Assembly: GCF_008923365.1 (NCBI RefSeq)
Contig: NZ_WBMR01000001.1
Location: 62,001 to 126,000, forward strand
Length of the DNA: 64,000 nucleotides
Source: Actinomadura montaniterrae
Lineage (GTDB): Bacteria > Actinomycetota > Actinomycetes > Streptosporangiales > Streptosporangiaceae
Direction: 5' to 3'
Position numbers and translations under genes: made by a program. Shown in pieces: positions 7,262-15,731 of the stretch; position 1 is the first letter of the stretch; each line of letters begins with the position of its first letter. The notes beneath the pieces are model-generated. The model saw nothing but the letters and a program-made list of their open reading frames with translations, ran no database searches and was not told the DNA's origin.

Positions 7262-8913
7262 TGGCCGGGACGACGGGACGGGAGGGCCCGCTGACCTGGT
7301 ACCAGGAGGCCGTCTGGTGGAGCCAGTACTGGAACCCGCCGGACGAGACCTACCCGCCGATGGCGGACGTCTGGTACCTGCCGGAACGTCCCACGGCGGA
7401 GGCGGTGCGCGCGGTGTTCGCGGAACTCGCGGCCCGGCACGAGGTCCTGCGCACCAGCCTGCCGCTGGGTGAGGACGGCCTGCCCCACCAGCGGCTCCAC
7501 GCGCCTGGCGCGGCGCCGATGCCACTCCGTTCCGTCCCCTTGGGCGAGCTCCGCGAGGACGTGGCCGGGGTGCTCGGCGGCTTCCGCCGTCCCGGCACCG
7601 GCGATCCGGACGGTCCGCGCTGGCGGGCGGTGCTCGGCGTGAAGGAGGGGCGGGTCCCGGCCGTCGCCTTCGCCGGTGACCGGTCGGTCATGGACGGCGG
7701 GGCCGTCGCCGGACTGCGCCACCAGTTCCTGGCCGCGCTCCGCGGCCGCCGCGGCGTTCCACCGGAGGCGGGCGCGCTCGTGCAGCCGCTCGCCCGCGCG
7801 GACCATGAGCGCTCCGCCGCCGGACGGGCCAAGGCCGACGCGGCGCTCGGCCGTCTCGCCGGCGTGTTCGGCCGGGCTCCGGGCCCGCTGTTCACCGGCC
7901 CGCCGGCGCCGCCCGGCACGCCGCGGTACGTGGAGGCGTCGACGCGCTCGCCGGACCTGGCGGCCCGCGCCGCGCAGGCCGCCCGGATCCACCGGGTCAC
8001 GCTGCCGAGCATCGTGCTCGCGGCCTTCGCGTCGGTGCTGGCCCTGCGCACGGGACGGTCCGGCGTGCCCATCCGGAGCCTGTGCGCGAACCGGACGACG
8101 GCGGCCGAGCGCGCGAGCGTCCTCGGGCTGTACCAGCCGGCCTACCTGATCCTCGACCTGTCCGGGGACCCGGTCATGTCCGACGTGGTGCGGCGGACGT
8201 GGCGGGAGTCCCTCAGCGCCTACGCGCACTCCGAATACCCGCCTGACGAGTTCCGCGAGACCGTGGTGCGCGCCGCGCGCGGACGCGGGTTCGTCCCGGA
8301 GTTCCAGCTCGACTACGACTTCCTGCCCGCGCCCGGTTCCGCCACGGCACGTGCCTCGGCGGGACGGGCGGCGGGAAACGCGGAGCCGCCCGTCGAGCAC
8401 AGCGGCAGCGACCAGGGCCGTCCCGATTACGCCCTGTTCCAGGCGCGGATGCTCGGCGAGGAGCTGATGCTCGCGCTCGACGCCGACACCGCGCTCGTTC
8501 CCCGCGCCGAGATCGACCGGCTGCTGTCCTGGACGGTGCGCGCGCTGTTCCGCCTGGCCGACGCCTCCGCCGGCGCCCTGCGCTGCAGTGAGTTCGGCGC
8601 GGCGATCGGGCTGGAGCAGGAGGGCACGGAACGAGCGCAGGAGCCGACCGTCCTCGCCGACGCGGCGGCGGACCCGGCGGCCGAACGGGCCTTACGTGAG
8701 GCGTTCCTGACCGCGCACAGGGGAGTGGGCGACGTGGATCTCCGCGACGACTACGTGGCGGCCGGCGGACGGCTCCGGAAGGTGCCCCGCACGGTGCGCG
8801 CGCTCGCCGGTCACGGCTTCGGCGGACTGCGGGCCGAGCACGTCGAGACGCCGGTGAGCCTGCGGACGGTCGCGGCCTCCCTGCGGCGCGAGCCGTGCGA
8901 GGCCGGGCGATGA
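7261..8913 (+). CDS. Degenerate condensation-like protein with Ser-less carrier tail
   Basis: A protein of 550 residues with a condensation-domain framework (LTWYQEAVWW at the start, ELAARHEVLRTSLP, then the DFLPAPGS region). The catalytic HHxxxDG motif reads D140-R-S-V-M-D145-G146, so both His are gone and amide-bond catalysis is not expected. The last 80 residues look like a carrier domain (DVDLRDDYVAAGG), but the site reads AGGRL (501-505) with no Ser for phosphopantetheine. It may act as a scaffold, docking or substrate-gating protein. Codon 478 is TTA (8692-8694). It starts on the last base of the permease stop codon. Confidence 0.7.
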   Translation: MAGTTGREGPLTWYQEAVWWSQYWNPPDETYPPMADVWYLPERPTAEAVRAVFAELAARHEVLRTSLPLGEDGLPHQRLHAPGAAPMPLRSVPLGELREDVAGVLGGFRRPGTGDPDGPRWRAVLGVKEGRVPAVAFAGDRSVMDGGAVAGLRHQFLAALRGRRGVPPEAGALVQPLARADHERSAAGRAKADAALGRLAGVFGRAPGPLFTGPPAPPGTPRYVEASTRSPDLAARAAQAARIHRVTLPSIVLAAFASVLALRTGRSGVPIRSLCANRTTAAERASVLGLYQPAYLILDLSGDPVMSDVVRRTWRESLSAYAHSEYPPDEFRETVVRAARGRGFVPEFQLDYDFLPAPGSATARASAGRAAGNAEPPVEHSGSDQGRPDYALFQARMLGEELMLALDADTALVPRAEIDRLLSWTVRALFRLADASAGALRCSEFGAAIGLEQEGTERAQEPTVLADAAADPAAERALREAFLTAHRGVGDVDLRDDYVAAGGRLRKVPRTVRALAGHGFGGLRAEHVETPVSLRTVAASLRREPCEAGR

Positions 8914-10373
8914 CGGGCGGCGCCGTCCCGGCGGCCGAGCGGTTCCGCGAGCTGGCGCGCGACCGCCCCGACGAGCCCGCGCTGATCGTGGACGGCGGGC
9001 CCGCCGCCCCGGACACGGTGGTGAGCCGGGAGGAACTGGACGCTGCATCGGCGGACCTCGCCGCGCGGCTCGCGGTTCCGGCCGCCGCGACCCCGCGGCC
9101 GCCCGTGGTGGTGATCGACGCGGCGAACGACGCGCGGACCGTGATCGCGTTCGCGGCCTGCATGCGCGCGCGGCTGCCGTTCCTGCCCCTGGACCCGCTG
9201 ATGCCGGAGGCGGAGGCGGCGCGGGTGCTCGACGCGCTGTCCGCGCACCGGTCCCCGGTGACCTTGGAGGACACCGCCTCCTCGCCGGGCAGGCCCGGCG
9301 TCGCGGAGGGCCGGGGAGGATACCTGCTGGCCACGGGCGGCTCGTCCGGGACGCCCCGCCTGATCGAGCATCCGCGCCCGCTCGACCACGACCCGGCGCG
9401 AGTACCGAACGCGATGCTGCGGGCCGTGGGATGGCGCGGCGGGCAGCGCCAGCTCATCGCGGGTCCGCTGCACCACGCCGCGCCGTTCATGTGCTGCTGG
9501 GAGGGCCTGCTGGGCGGCGACACGCTGGTGGTGCTGCCGCGCTTCGACCCCCGCCGGATGCTCCGCGCCATCGACGCGCACGCGGTCGAGTGGGCGCAGC
9601 TCACGCCCGTCCATCTCCAGTGGGGCCTGGCGGCGCTGGAGCGGTCCGCGTACTCGCTGCGCTCGCTCAACGCCGTGATGCACACCGCCGCGCCCTGTCC
9701 CGCCGAGGTCAAGCGCGCCTGGATCGACGTGCTCGGCCCGACGCGCCTCTACGAGGTCTACGGGGCCACCGAGGCGGTCGGGACCACGCTGCTGCGCGGC
9801 GACGAGTGGCTGGAACGGCCGGGCAGCGTCGGCCGGGGCTTCTGCACGCAGATCCGCATCGTCGACGAGGACGGGCGGCTCGTCCCGCCCGGCGTCGAGG
9901 GCGAGGTGTTCATGCGCCGCACCACCGGCCGCGACGCGGTGGGCCGGGAGCTCGGCGGCCCGTCCGGCGGCGTCCGCTGGACGGTCGACGGCTTCGCCGG
10001 GGTCGGCGACGTCGGCCGCCTCGACGCCGGCGGGTACCTGTACCTCGCGGCCCGCCGCCACGACATGGTGATCGTCGGCGGCGGCAACGTCTATCCCGCC
10101 GAGGTCGAGGCGGCGCTCGCCGAGCATCCCGACATCCTCGACGTCGCGGCCGTGGGCCGGGCCGACGGGCAGCTCGGCGGGCGGCTGCTCGCCCTGGTGA
10201 TCAGGCGGCCGGGCAGCGCGCTCACCGAGGCCGCCGTGACGGAGTTCGCGCGCGGCCGGCTCGCCCCGCACAAGGTGCCGTGGACGGTGCGGTTCGTGAC
10301 GGAGCTGCCGCGCACGGAGGCGGGCAAGCTGCACCGGCGCCGCCTCGCCGAACAGGAGGTGACGGGTGTCTGA
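8910..10373 (+). CDS. Acyl-AMP/CoA ligase (ANL superfamily)
   Basis: A 487-residue stand-alone ANL enzyme. The phosphate-binding loop is ATGGSSGTPRLIEHP, the A5-type motif is LYEVYGATEA, the hinge region is GYLYLAARRHDMVIVGGGNVYP, and the catalytic Lys473 lies in RTEAGKLHRRR. The motif style is closer to fatty-acyl or aryl-CoA ligases than to amino-acid-activating domains. It overlaps the condensation-like gene by 4 bases and probably activates a carboxylic acid starter for loading onto one of the carrier proteins. The substrate cannot be read with confidence. Confidence 0.82.
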   Translation: MTGGAVPAAERFRELARDRPDEPALIVDGGPAAPDTVVSREELDAASADLAARLAVPAAATPRPPVVVIDAANDARTVIAFAACMRARLPFLPLDPLMPEAEAARVLDALSAHRSPVTLEDTASSPGRPGVAEGRGGYLLATGGSSGTPRLIEHPRPLDHDPARVPNAMLRAVGWRGGQRQLIAGPLHHAAPFMCCWEGLLGGDTLVVLPRFDPRRMLRAIDAHAVEWAQLTPVHLQWGLAALERSAYSLRSLNAVMHTAAPCPAEVKRAWIDVLGPTRLYEVYGATEAVGTTLLRGDEWLERPGSVGRGFCTQIRIVDEDGRLVPPGVEGEVFMRRTTGRDAVGRELGGPSGGVRWTVDGFAGVGDVGRLDAGGYLYLAARRHDMVIVGGGNVYPAEVEAALAEHPDILDVAAVGRADGQLGGRLLALVIRRPGSALTEAAVTEFARGRLAPHKVPWTVRFVTELPRTEAGKLHRRRLAEQEVTGV

Positions 10374-10974
10374 TCTCGACGACGGAGCCGGCGGGCCGGG
10401 AGGCGCCGGGGGCCGTTCCCCCTCGGGAGGCACTGACACGGTCGTCCCGGACCTCGGGACGCGGCGGGTCGAAGCGGTCCTGCGGGCCCATCCGGACGTG
10501 CGCGAGGCCGTCCTGCTGCCGGGCTTCGGCGACGGCCCGGGGGAGACGGCGCTGGTGGTGCCGCACGGGTACGCCGTCGGACCCGAGCTGGCCGCGCACG
10601 TGGCCGCGGAGCTCGGGATCGCGGCGATCCCGGCGACCATCGCGCTGCTGCCGGAGATCCCCCGCGGCCCGGACGGGGCGCCCGACGCGGCGGCCGTCCG
10701 TGAGCGGCTCGCCTCCTGGCCCGCCGTGTACCGCTTCGAACTGCCGCGCACCTCCGCCGAACGGCGCGTCGCCGCCCTCTGGTGCCGGGTCCTCGACCGC
10801 AAATGGGTCGGCGTGCACGACGACTTCATCGAGCTCGGCGGCGACTCGCGGACGGCCGCGCTGCTGCTGGCCGAGCTGCGCGCGGAGCCGGGCGCGGACG
10901 TCACGATGGGGGACCTGTTCGAGCTCGCCACCGTGGCGCGGCTCGCCGAGCGGTTCGGGCCCGCCGATGGCTGA
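10366..10974 (+). CDS. Adenylation-tail remnant fused to a carrier domain
   Basis: A protein of 202 residues starting at GTG inside the ligase gene. Residues 28-115 match the C-terminal subdomain of adenylation enzymes (RRVEAVLRAHPDVREAVLLPG...IAAIPATIALLPEIPRGPDG), but the A10 Lys is missing (PRGPDGAPD instead of P.T.SGK). No N-terminal A core is present. Residues 125-200 form a carrier domain with LGGDSR and Ser161 available for phosphopantetheine. It is most likely a carrier protein with a non-catalytic A-like cap that may dock a ligase in trans. Confidence 0.75.
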   Translation: MSDLDDGAGGPGGAGGRSPSGGTDTVVPDLGTRRVEAVLRAHPDVREAVLLPGFGDGPGETALVVPHGYAVGPELAAHVAAELGIAAIPATIALLPEIPRGPDGAPDAAAVRERLASWPAVYRFELPRTSAERRVAALWCRVLDRKWVGVHDDFIELGGDSRTAALLLAELRAEPGADVTMGDLFELATVARLAERFGPADG

Positions 10975-11410
10975 GCCCGCGCCCGGGGGACGCCCGCCTG
11001 GGGACGATCTCGCCGCCGAGCTGCGCCGGCACGCCGCGCGGCTGCTCCCGGCGGCCATGGTCCCCAGCCTGATCGTGGAGCTTCCGGAGCTGCCGAGGAC
11101 GCCGAGCGGCAAGCTCGACCGCGCGGCCCTCCCGGCGCCGGACACCGCTCACGGCCCCCTGCGGGCCGAGCCGGGCGACGAGCGGGAGGCGGCGCTCGCG
11201 GAGATCTTCGCGGAGGTGCTGGGGCTCCCGGCGGCGGCGGTCGGCGCCGACGACGACTTCTTCCGGCTCGGCGGCACGTCCGTGCACGCGGTCCGAGCTC
11301 TGGCGCGGATTTCCGGGCGCTTCGGGACCCGCGTCCCGCCGCTGCGGTTCTTCCAGGAGCCCACCGTCCGGCGGCTCGCGCGCGTCCTGAGGGAAGGGGC
11401 CGGCTCGTGA
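10967..11410 (+). CDS. A10 adenylation tail plus carrier domain (split-module half)
   Basis: A protein of 147 residues. Residues 13-58 are the very end of an adenylation domain (ELRRHAARLLPAAMVPS...LPRTPSGKLDRAALPAP) with the catalytic A10 lysine at Lys49. Residues 70-145 are a carrier domain with FFRLGGTS and Ser105. This is the segment missing from the C-A protein encoded immediately downstream, which stops after VAYVTRRPEGG. The start ATG overlaps the upstream stop by 8 bases and the stop overlaps the downstream start. It is best read as the detached A10-carrier half of a split module. Confidence 0.85.
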   Translation: MAEPAPGGRPPGDDLAAELRRHAARLLPAAMVPSLIVELPELPRTPSGKLDRAALPAPDTAHGPLRAEPGDEREAALAEIFAEVLGLPAAAVGADDDFFRLGGTSVHAVRALARISGRFGTRVPPLRFFQEPTVRRLARVLREGAGS

Positions 11411-14130
11411 CGTCGGACGCCCGCGAGGCGGCGCCGCCGGTGAGCGCGTACGCGCCGCCGCCCGTCCAGGAGACGATGTGGCTGCGCGAACGGCTGCTGC
11501 CGGGCACCGCGATGCACAACCTGGCCGCGGCGCACGAGATCGACGGGCCCGTGGACGCCGGCGTCCTCGCCGCGGCGATACGGCGGGTCGCGGCCCGGCA
11601 CGATGCGCTGCGCACCACGTTCCACGAGGTCGCCGGACGGCCGGAGGCGCGGGTCCACGCGGACGCGCCGGTCGAGCTGGCCGAGGTCGACGCGACCGGC
11701 TGCGCGGACTGGCGCGACCCGGCGAGGGCCGAGGCGACCCGGCCCTTCGACCTGACCCGCCCGCCGCTGCTGCGCGCCCTGCTCTTCCGGCGGCCGGCGG
11801 GCCGCTCGGCGCTCGTCCTCGTCGTCCACCACCTGGTGGCCGACGCCTGGTCGCTCGGGATCCTGTGGGAGGAGATAGGAGACGCCTACAACGCCGGCCT
11901 GCGCGGCGAACCGTGGACGCCTCCGCCGCCCCTCTCCTACGGCGACCACGCGCGGCGCCGGAACGCGGCAGGCAGTGATGGCCGCCGCGACCGGACGGCG
12001 GCCTTCTGGCGCGACCGGCTGGCGACGGCGCCGCCGTTCACCGTCGTCCCGCCGGACCGGCCGCGCCCGGCGGGGGCGGCGACCGGCGGCGCCACGCACG
12101 AGGTCCGGCTCGACGCCAGGCTGCGGGACCGGCTGGCGGCGTTCGCGAGCGCGCGTCGCGCGTCGCCGTTCATGGTGCTCGCCGCCGTGTGGAGCGCCGT
12201 CCTCGCCCGGTACGCCGGGCAGGACGACGTGGTGTTCGGCGTTCCCGCGTCCGGGCGGGACCGGCCGGACGTGGAGCGCGTCGTCGGCCTGTTCGCGAGT
12301 CCGTTCCCGCTGCGTGTGGCCGTGGACGTCGCGGAGCCGTTCGAGGCGCTGGTCGCGCGGGTGCGGCGGGAGCTGCTCGAATCGATGGCCCACCAGGACG
12401 TGTCGATGCTGGAGCTGGCGGACGCGGCCCGGGCACCGCGGCAGCTGGACACGACACCGGTGTTCCAGATCCTGTTCACGCTGTTCCGGACGGACCACCG
12501 GCCGCTGGAACTGGCGGGCGCCCGCTGCCGCTACGTGTCGGGGCTCGTGGAGGCGGTGCAGACCGACCTGGCGTTGACGGCGACGATGCCGAACACGGGG
12601 GAGCTGCGGTTCCAGCTGCACTACAGCACCGGCCTGTACGACGCGGAGACCGCGCGGTGCCTGCTGGGATGCGTGGGCGATCTCCTCCGCGACGCTCTCG
12701 AGCGCCCCGGCGTGCCGCTCCGCGAACTGCGCATGACCAGCGGACCCACGGCCGGGGTTCCGGCTGCCGTGTTGCCTTCCGCGGATGCCGTGGGAGGTGA
12801 GACGGCACCGGAGATGGTGCGTCGCATGGCGGCGGCCATGCCGGGGGCCGTCGCGGTGTCCGACGGGACGCGTTCGCTGACGTACGCCGAGCTGGACCGG
12901 CGGGTCGAGCGGTTCGCCGGCCGGCTGCGCGCGGCGGGCGCCGGTCGGGGCGATCTGGTGGCGCTCCTCCTGCCCCGCAGCGCCGACCTGGTCGTCGCGA
13001 TGCTCGGCGCGTGGCGGGCGGGCGCCGCCTACCTCCCGCTCGACCCCGCGCATCCGCCGGACCGTCTCGCGTCCCTGCTGGCCGACGCGAGGCCGGTGGT
13101 CGTCGTGGGCTCCTCTGCGTCCGGCGCGCCCGCGTCCTCCGGCTTGCCGGTGCTGCTCGTGGACCGGGACGGCGGCGAGGTCACCGCATCCGCTGGTGCC
13201 TTGCACGCGCCCGCACCTGATGATCTGGCGTACGTCATCTACACGTCCGGGTCGACCGGCGGGCCCAAGGGCGTGGAGGTGCCCCACCAGGCCGTCGCGC
13301 ACCTGTTCCGGGCGATGGCCCGGCGGCCCGGGCTGGACCGGACCGACGCCGTCCTCGCGCTGACGAACCCGACGTTCGACATCTCCCTCGCCGAGCTGAT
13401 CCTCCCGCTCAGCGTGGGCGCCCGCATCGTCATCGCGCCCCCGGGCGCCGAGCACGACCCGCGGGACGTCGCCGGGCTCGTCCGGGACGCGGGGGTGACC
13501 ACCGTCCAGGCGACGCCGACCGGCTGGCGGAACCTGCTGCTCGCCGCACCGGCGGGCCAATGGCTGCGGCGCGCCTGGTGCGGCGGCGAGGCGCTCGACG
13601 CCGCGCTCGCCGACCGCCTCACCGGCCTGGCAGGCGAGGCGTGGAACCTGTACGGGCCGACCGAGACCACCGTGTGGTCGCTCGCCGCGCGGCTGCGGGC
13701 CGGCGCCGCGACCGTCCCGCTCGGCTCCCCGCTCGGGGACACGACCGCGATCGTCCGCGACGGATGGCATGAGCCCGCCCCGCCCGGCGTCGTGGGTGAG
13801 CTGTGGATCGGCGGACCGGGCGTCGCGCGCGCGTACCGGGACCGGCCCACCCTCACCGCGGAACGGTTCGTGCCGGACGCCGGCGGCGCGGTCACGTACC
13901 GGACCGGCGACCTCGTACGGCTCCGCCCCGCCGGCGGGCTGGAGTACCTCGGCCGGATGGACCGGCAGGTCAAGCTGAACGGCCACCGGATCGAGCCGGG
14001 CGAGGTGGAGGCGGTGCTCCGCGAGCATCCCGCGATCGCCGACGCGGCCGTCGTCCTGCGCGACGACCTCCCGGGCGGTCCCCGGCTCGTCGCGTACGTC
14101 ACCCGCCGCCCGGAAGGCGGTGCGCCGTGA
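11407..14130 (+). CDS. NRPS C-A protein lacking motif A10 and carrier
   Basis: A 907-residue nonribosomal peptide synthetase. The condensation domain (about 10-430) has HHLVADA at 141-147: both His and the Asp are kept, and Gly is changed to Ala. The adenylation domain (about 450-907) shows A3 YTSGSTGGPKG (612 on), A4 FDISLAEL, A5 NLYGPTETT (747 on), A7 YRTGD and A8 NGHRIEPGEVE. The protein ends before the A10 lysine, and no carrier follows. Catalysis should need the upstream 147-residue A10-carrier protein in trans. A4 gives Asp-Ile at the first pocket positions; I do not predict the amino acid. This is the only intact C domain in the window. Confidence 0.9.
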   Translation: MTSDAREAAPPVSAYAPPPVQETMWLRERLLPGTAMHNLAAAHEIDGPVDAGVLAAAIRRVAARHDALRTTFHEVAGRPEARVHADAPVELAEVDATGCADWRDPARAEATRPFDLTRPPLLRALLFRRPAGRSALVLVVHHLVADAWSLGILWEEIGDAYNAGLRGEPWTPPPPLSYGDHARRRNAAGSDGRRDRTAAFWRDRLATAPPFTVVPPDRPRPAGAATGGATHEVRLDARLRDRLAAFASARRASPFMVLAAVWSAVLARYAGQDDVVFGVPASGRDRPDVERVVGLFASPFPLRVAVDVAEPFEALVARVRRELLESMAHQDVSMLELADAARAPRQLDTTPVFQILFTLFRTDHRPLELAGARCRYVSGLVEAVQTDLALTATMPNTGELRFQLHYSTGLYDAETARCLLGCVGDLLRDALERPGVPLRELRMTSGPTAGVPAAVLPSADAVGGETAPEMVRRMAAAMPGAVAVSDGTRSLTYAELDRRVERFAGRLRAAGAGRGDLVALLLPRSADLVVAMLGAWRAGAAYLPLDPAHPPDRLASLLADARPVVVVGSSASGAPASSGLPVLLVDRDGGEVTASAGALHAPAPDDLAYVIYTSGSTGGPKGVEVPHQAVAHLFRAMARRPGLDRTDAVLALTNPTFDISLAELILPLSVGARIVIAPPGAEHDPRDVAGLVRDAGVTTVQATPTGWRNLLLAAPAGQWLRRAWCGGEALDAALADRLTGLAGEAWNLYGPTETTVWSLAARLRAGAATVPLGSPLGDTTAIVRDGWHEPAPPGVVGELWIGGPGVARAYRDRPTLTAERFVPDAGGAVTYRTGDLVRLRPAGGLEYLGRMDRQVKLNGHRIEPGEVEAVLREHPAIADAAVVLRDDLPGGPRLVAYVTRRPEGGAP

Positions 14131-15719
14131 GCGGCGGCTCCCTGTACTCGTGGTTCGCCGCGGGCGCCGCGCGCCATCCGGACGCCGTCGCTCTAGAGGT
14201 GGGGAACGAGAACTGGACCTACGCCGAGCTGGAGCATGCAGCTGCCGTGACCGCCGCGCTCATGGCACGGCGGCGGGGCGAGCCGCCCCGGCGGGTCGGC
14301 CTGCTCTGCGCCCGCACGCTGCCCGCCTACGCCGGCTACCTGGCGGCGTTGCGCCTCGGTGCCGCCGTCGTGCCGCTCGGCCCCGGGTATCCGGCGCCCC
14401 GCAACCGGGCCATGGCCGAGGCCACGGGGATCGACGTCCTGCTCACGGACGAGCCCGGAGCCGCGCGGGCGGCCGGGATCGCGGCGGCGGCGCGGGCGGT
14501 GATCGTCGAGCTGCCCCGCTCACCGCGCGGCCTCGCGCAGACTTCCTCGCCGCCTGCGCCCCCGCCCGCGTCCGTCGAGCCGGGCGACATCGCGTACATC
14601 CTGTTCACCTCGGGGTCGACGGGCGTGCCGAAGGGCGTGCCCGTCACGCACGCCAACGTCACGGCCTTCCTGCGCTCGTGCGCCGAGCGGTATCCGGTCG
14701 TCAAGGGCGACCGGGTGTCGCACACCTTCGAGCTGACCTTCGACCCCTCCGTCTGCGACCTGTTCCTGACCTGGAGCGGGGGCGCGACCGTCGTCGTCCC
14801 GGTGGGGAACGAGGCGCTGCGGCCGTCGGCGTACGTGAACCGCAGGGGCATCACGCACTGGTTCTCGGTGCCGTACGCGGTGTCCCTCGGCCTGCGCGCC
14901 GGGGGAGTCGAGCCGGGCTCCATGCCCGGCCTGCGGCGCACGCGCTTCGGCGGCGACCGGCTGACCGCGCGGCAGGCGGCGGCCTGGGCCGAGGCCGCGC
15001 CGCACAGCGCCGTCGAGAACACCTACGGGCCCACCGAGGCGGCGGTGTTCTGCACGGCCTACGAGCTGCCGCGATCACCGTCGGACTGGCCCGTCACCTC
15101 CAACGGCACCGTGCCCATCGGCCGCCCGCTGCCGACGGTGGAGCACGTCGTCATCGGCCCTGACGGGCGGCCCGCGGCGGAGGGCGAGCTGTGCCTGCGC
15201 GGCGAGCAGCGCTTTCCCGGCTACCTCGACTCCCGGTCCGACGCCGGGCGCTTCTACGCCCTTCCACCGGCGGCGCCCGCGCGGGTGCCGTGCCGGCCGG
15301 GACCCTACGGGCCCGAGCACTGGTACCGCACCGGCGACCGGGTGCGCGTCGAGGACGGCCTGCTCGTCCATCTCGGCCGGCTCGACCAGCAGGTCAAGGT
15401 GCGCGGCTACCGCGTCGAGCCGGGCGAGGTCGAGGCGGTGCTGCGGCGGCACCCGGACGTCGCCGACGCCGTCGTCTTCCCGGCGGGGGACGGAGACGAG
15501 CGCGGCCTCGCGGCGATCTACACCGGCCGCCCGGTGCCCGCGGCGGACCTGGCGGCGGCGGTCCTCGGCGCCCTGCCCCCGCACATGCTGCCGGGCTCGT
15601 TCGAGCACCGGGCGGAGCTGCCCGTCAACGGCAACGGGAAGGTCGACCGGGCCCGCGCGGCGGCGGCGGGCGCGGCGGCCGGGGGCGCCGCGCGCGGCCC
15701 CGTGAAGAGGATCGGATAG
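14127..15719 (+). CDS. Free-standing amino acid adenylation enzyme
   Basis: A protein of 530 residues from a GTG overlapping the C-A stop. It has all core motifs: A3 LFTSGSTGVPKG, A4 FELTFDPSVCDLF, A5 NTYGPTEAA, A7 HWYRTGD, A8 GYRVEPGEVEAV and the A10 lysine Lys505 (NGNGKVDR). No carrier is fused. The A4 style (TFDPSVCDLF) resembles stand-alone enzymes that charge a separate carrier, such as DltA-like or prolyl-AMP-ligase-like proteins. Its partner could be any of the discrete carriers; the one at 16510-16848 is nearest. The amino acid specificity is not resolved. Confidence 0.88.
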   Translation: MSGGSLYSWFAAGAARHPDAVALEVGNENWTYAELEHAAAVTAALMARRRGEPPRRVGLLCARTLPAYAGYLAALRLGAAVVPLGPGYPAPRNRAMAEATGIDVLLTDEPGAARAAGIAAAARAVIVELPRSPRGLAQTSSPPAPPPASVEPGDIAYILFTSGSTGVPKGVPVTHANVTAFLRSCAERYPVVKGDRVSHTFELTFDPSVCDLFLTWSGGATVVVPVGNEALRPSAYVNRRGITHWFSVPYAVSLGLRAGGVEPGSMPGLRRTRFGGDRLTARQAAAWAEAAPHSAVENTYGPTEAAVFCTAYELPRSPSDWPVTSNGTVPIGRPLPTVEHVVIGPDGRPAAEGELCLRGEQRFPGYLDSRSDAGRFYALPPAAPARVPCRPGPYGPEHWYRTGDRVRVEDGLLVHLGRLDQQVKVRGYRVEPGEVEAVLRRHPDVADAVVFPAGDGDERGLAAIYTGRPVPAADLAAAVLGALPPHMLPGSFEHRAELPVNGNGKVDRARAAAAGAAAGGAARGPVKRIG

Positions 15720-15731
15720 CGAGGAGCCACC

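Noticed and set aside
8811-14028. Two minus-strand open frames of more than 900 codons opposite the NRPS genes
   Set aside because: Same GC artefact: compositionally biased, no recognisable motif, and opposite intact, motif-bearing genes.
11407-14130. Reading a substrate specificity code from the A domain
   Set aside because: Only some pocket positions can be aligned by eye and the domain is split; a predicted amino acid would be guesswork.
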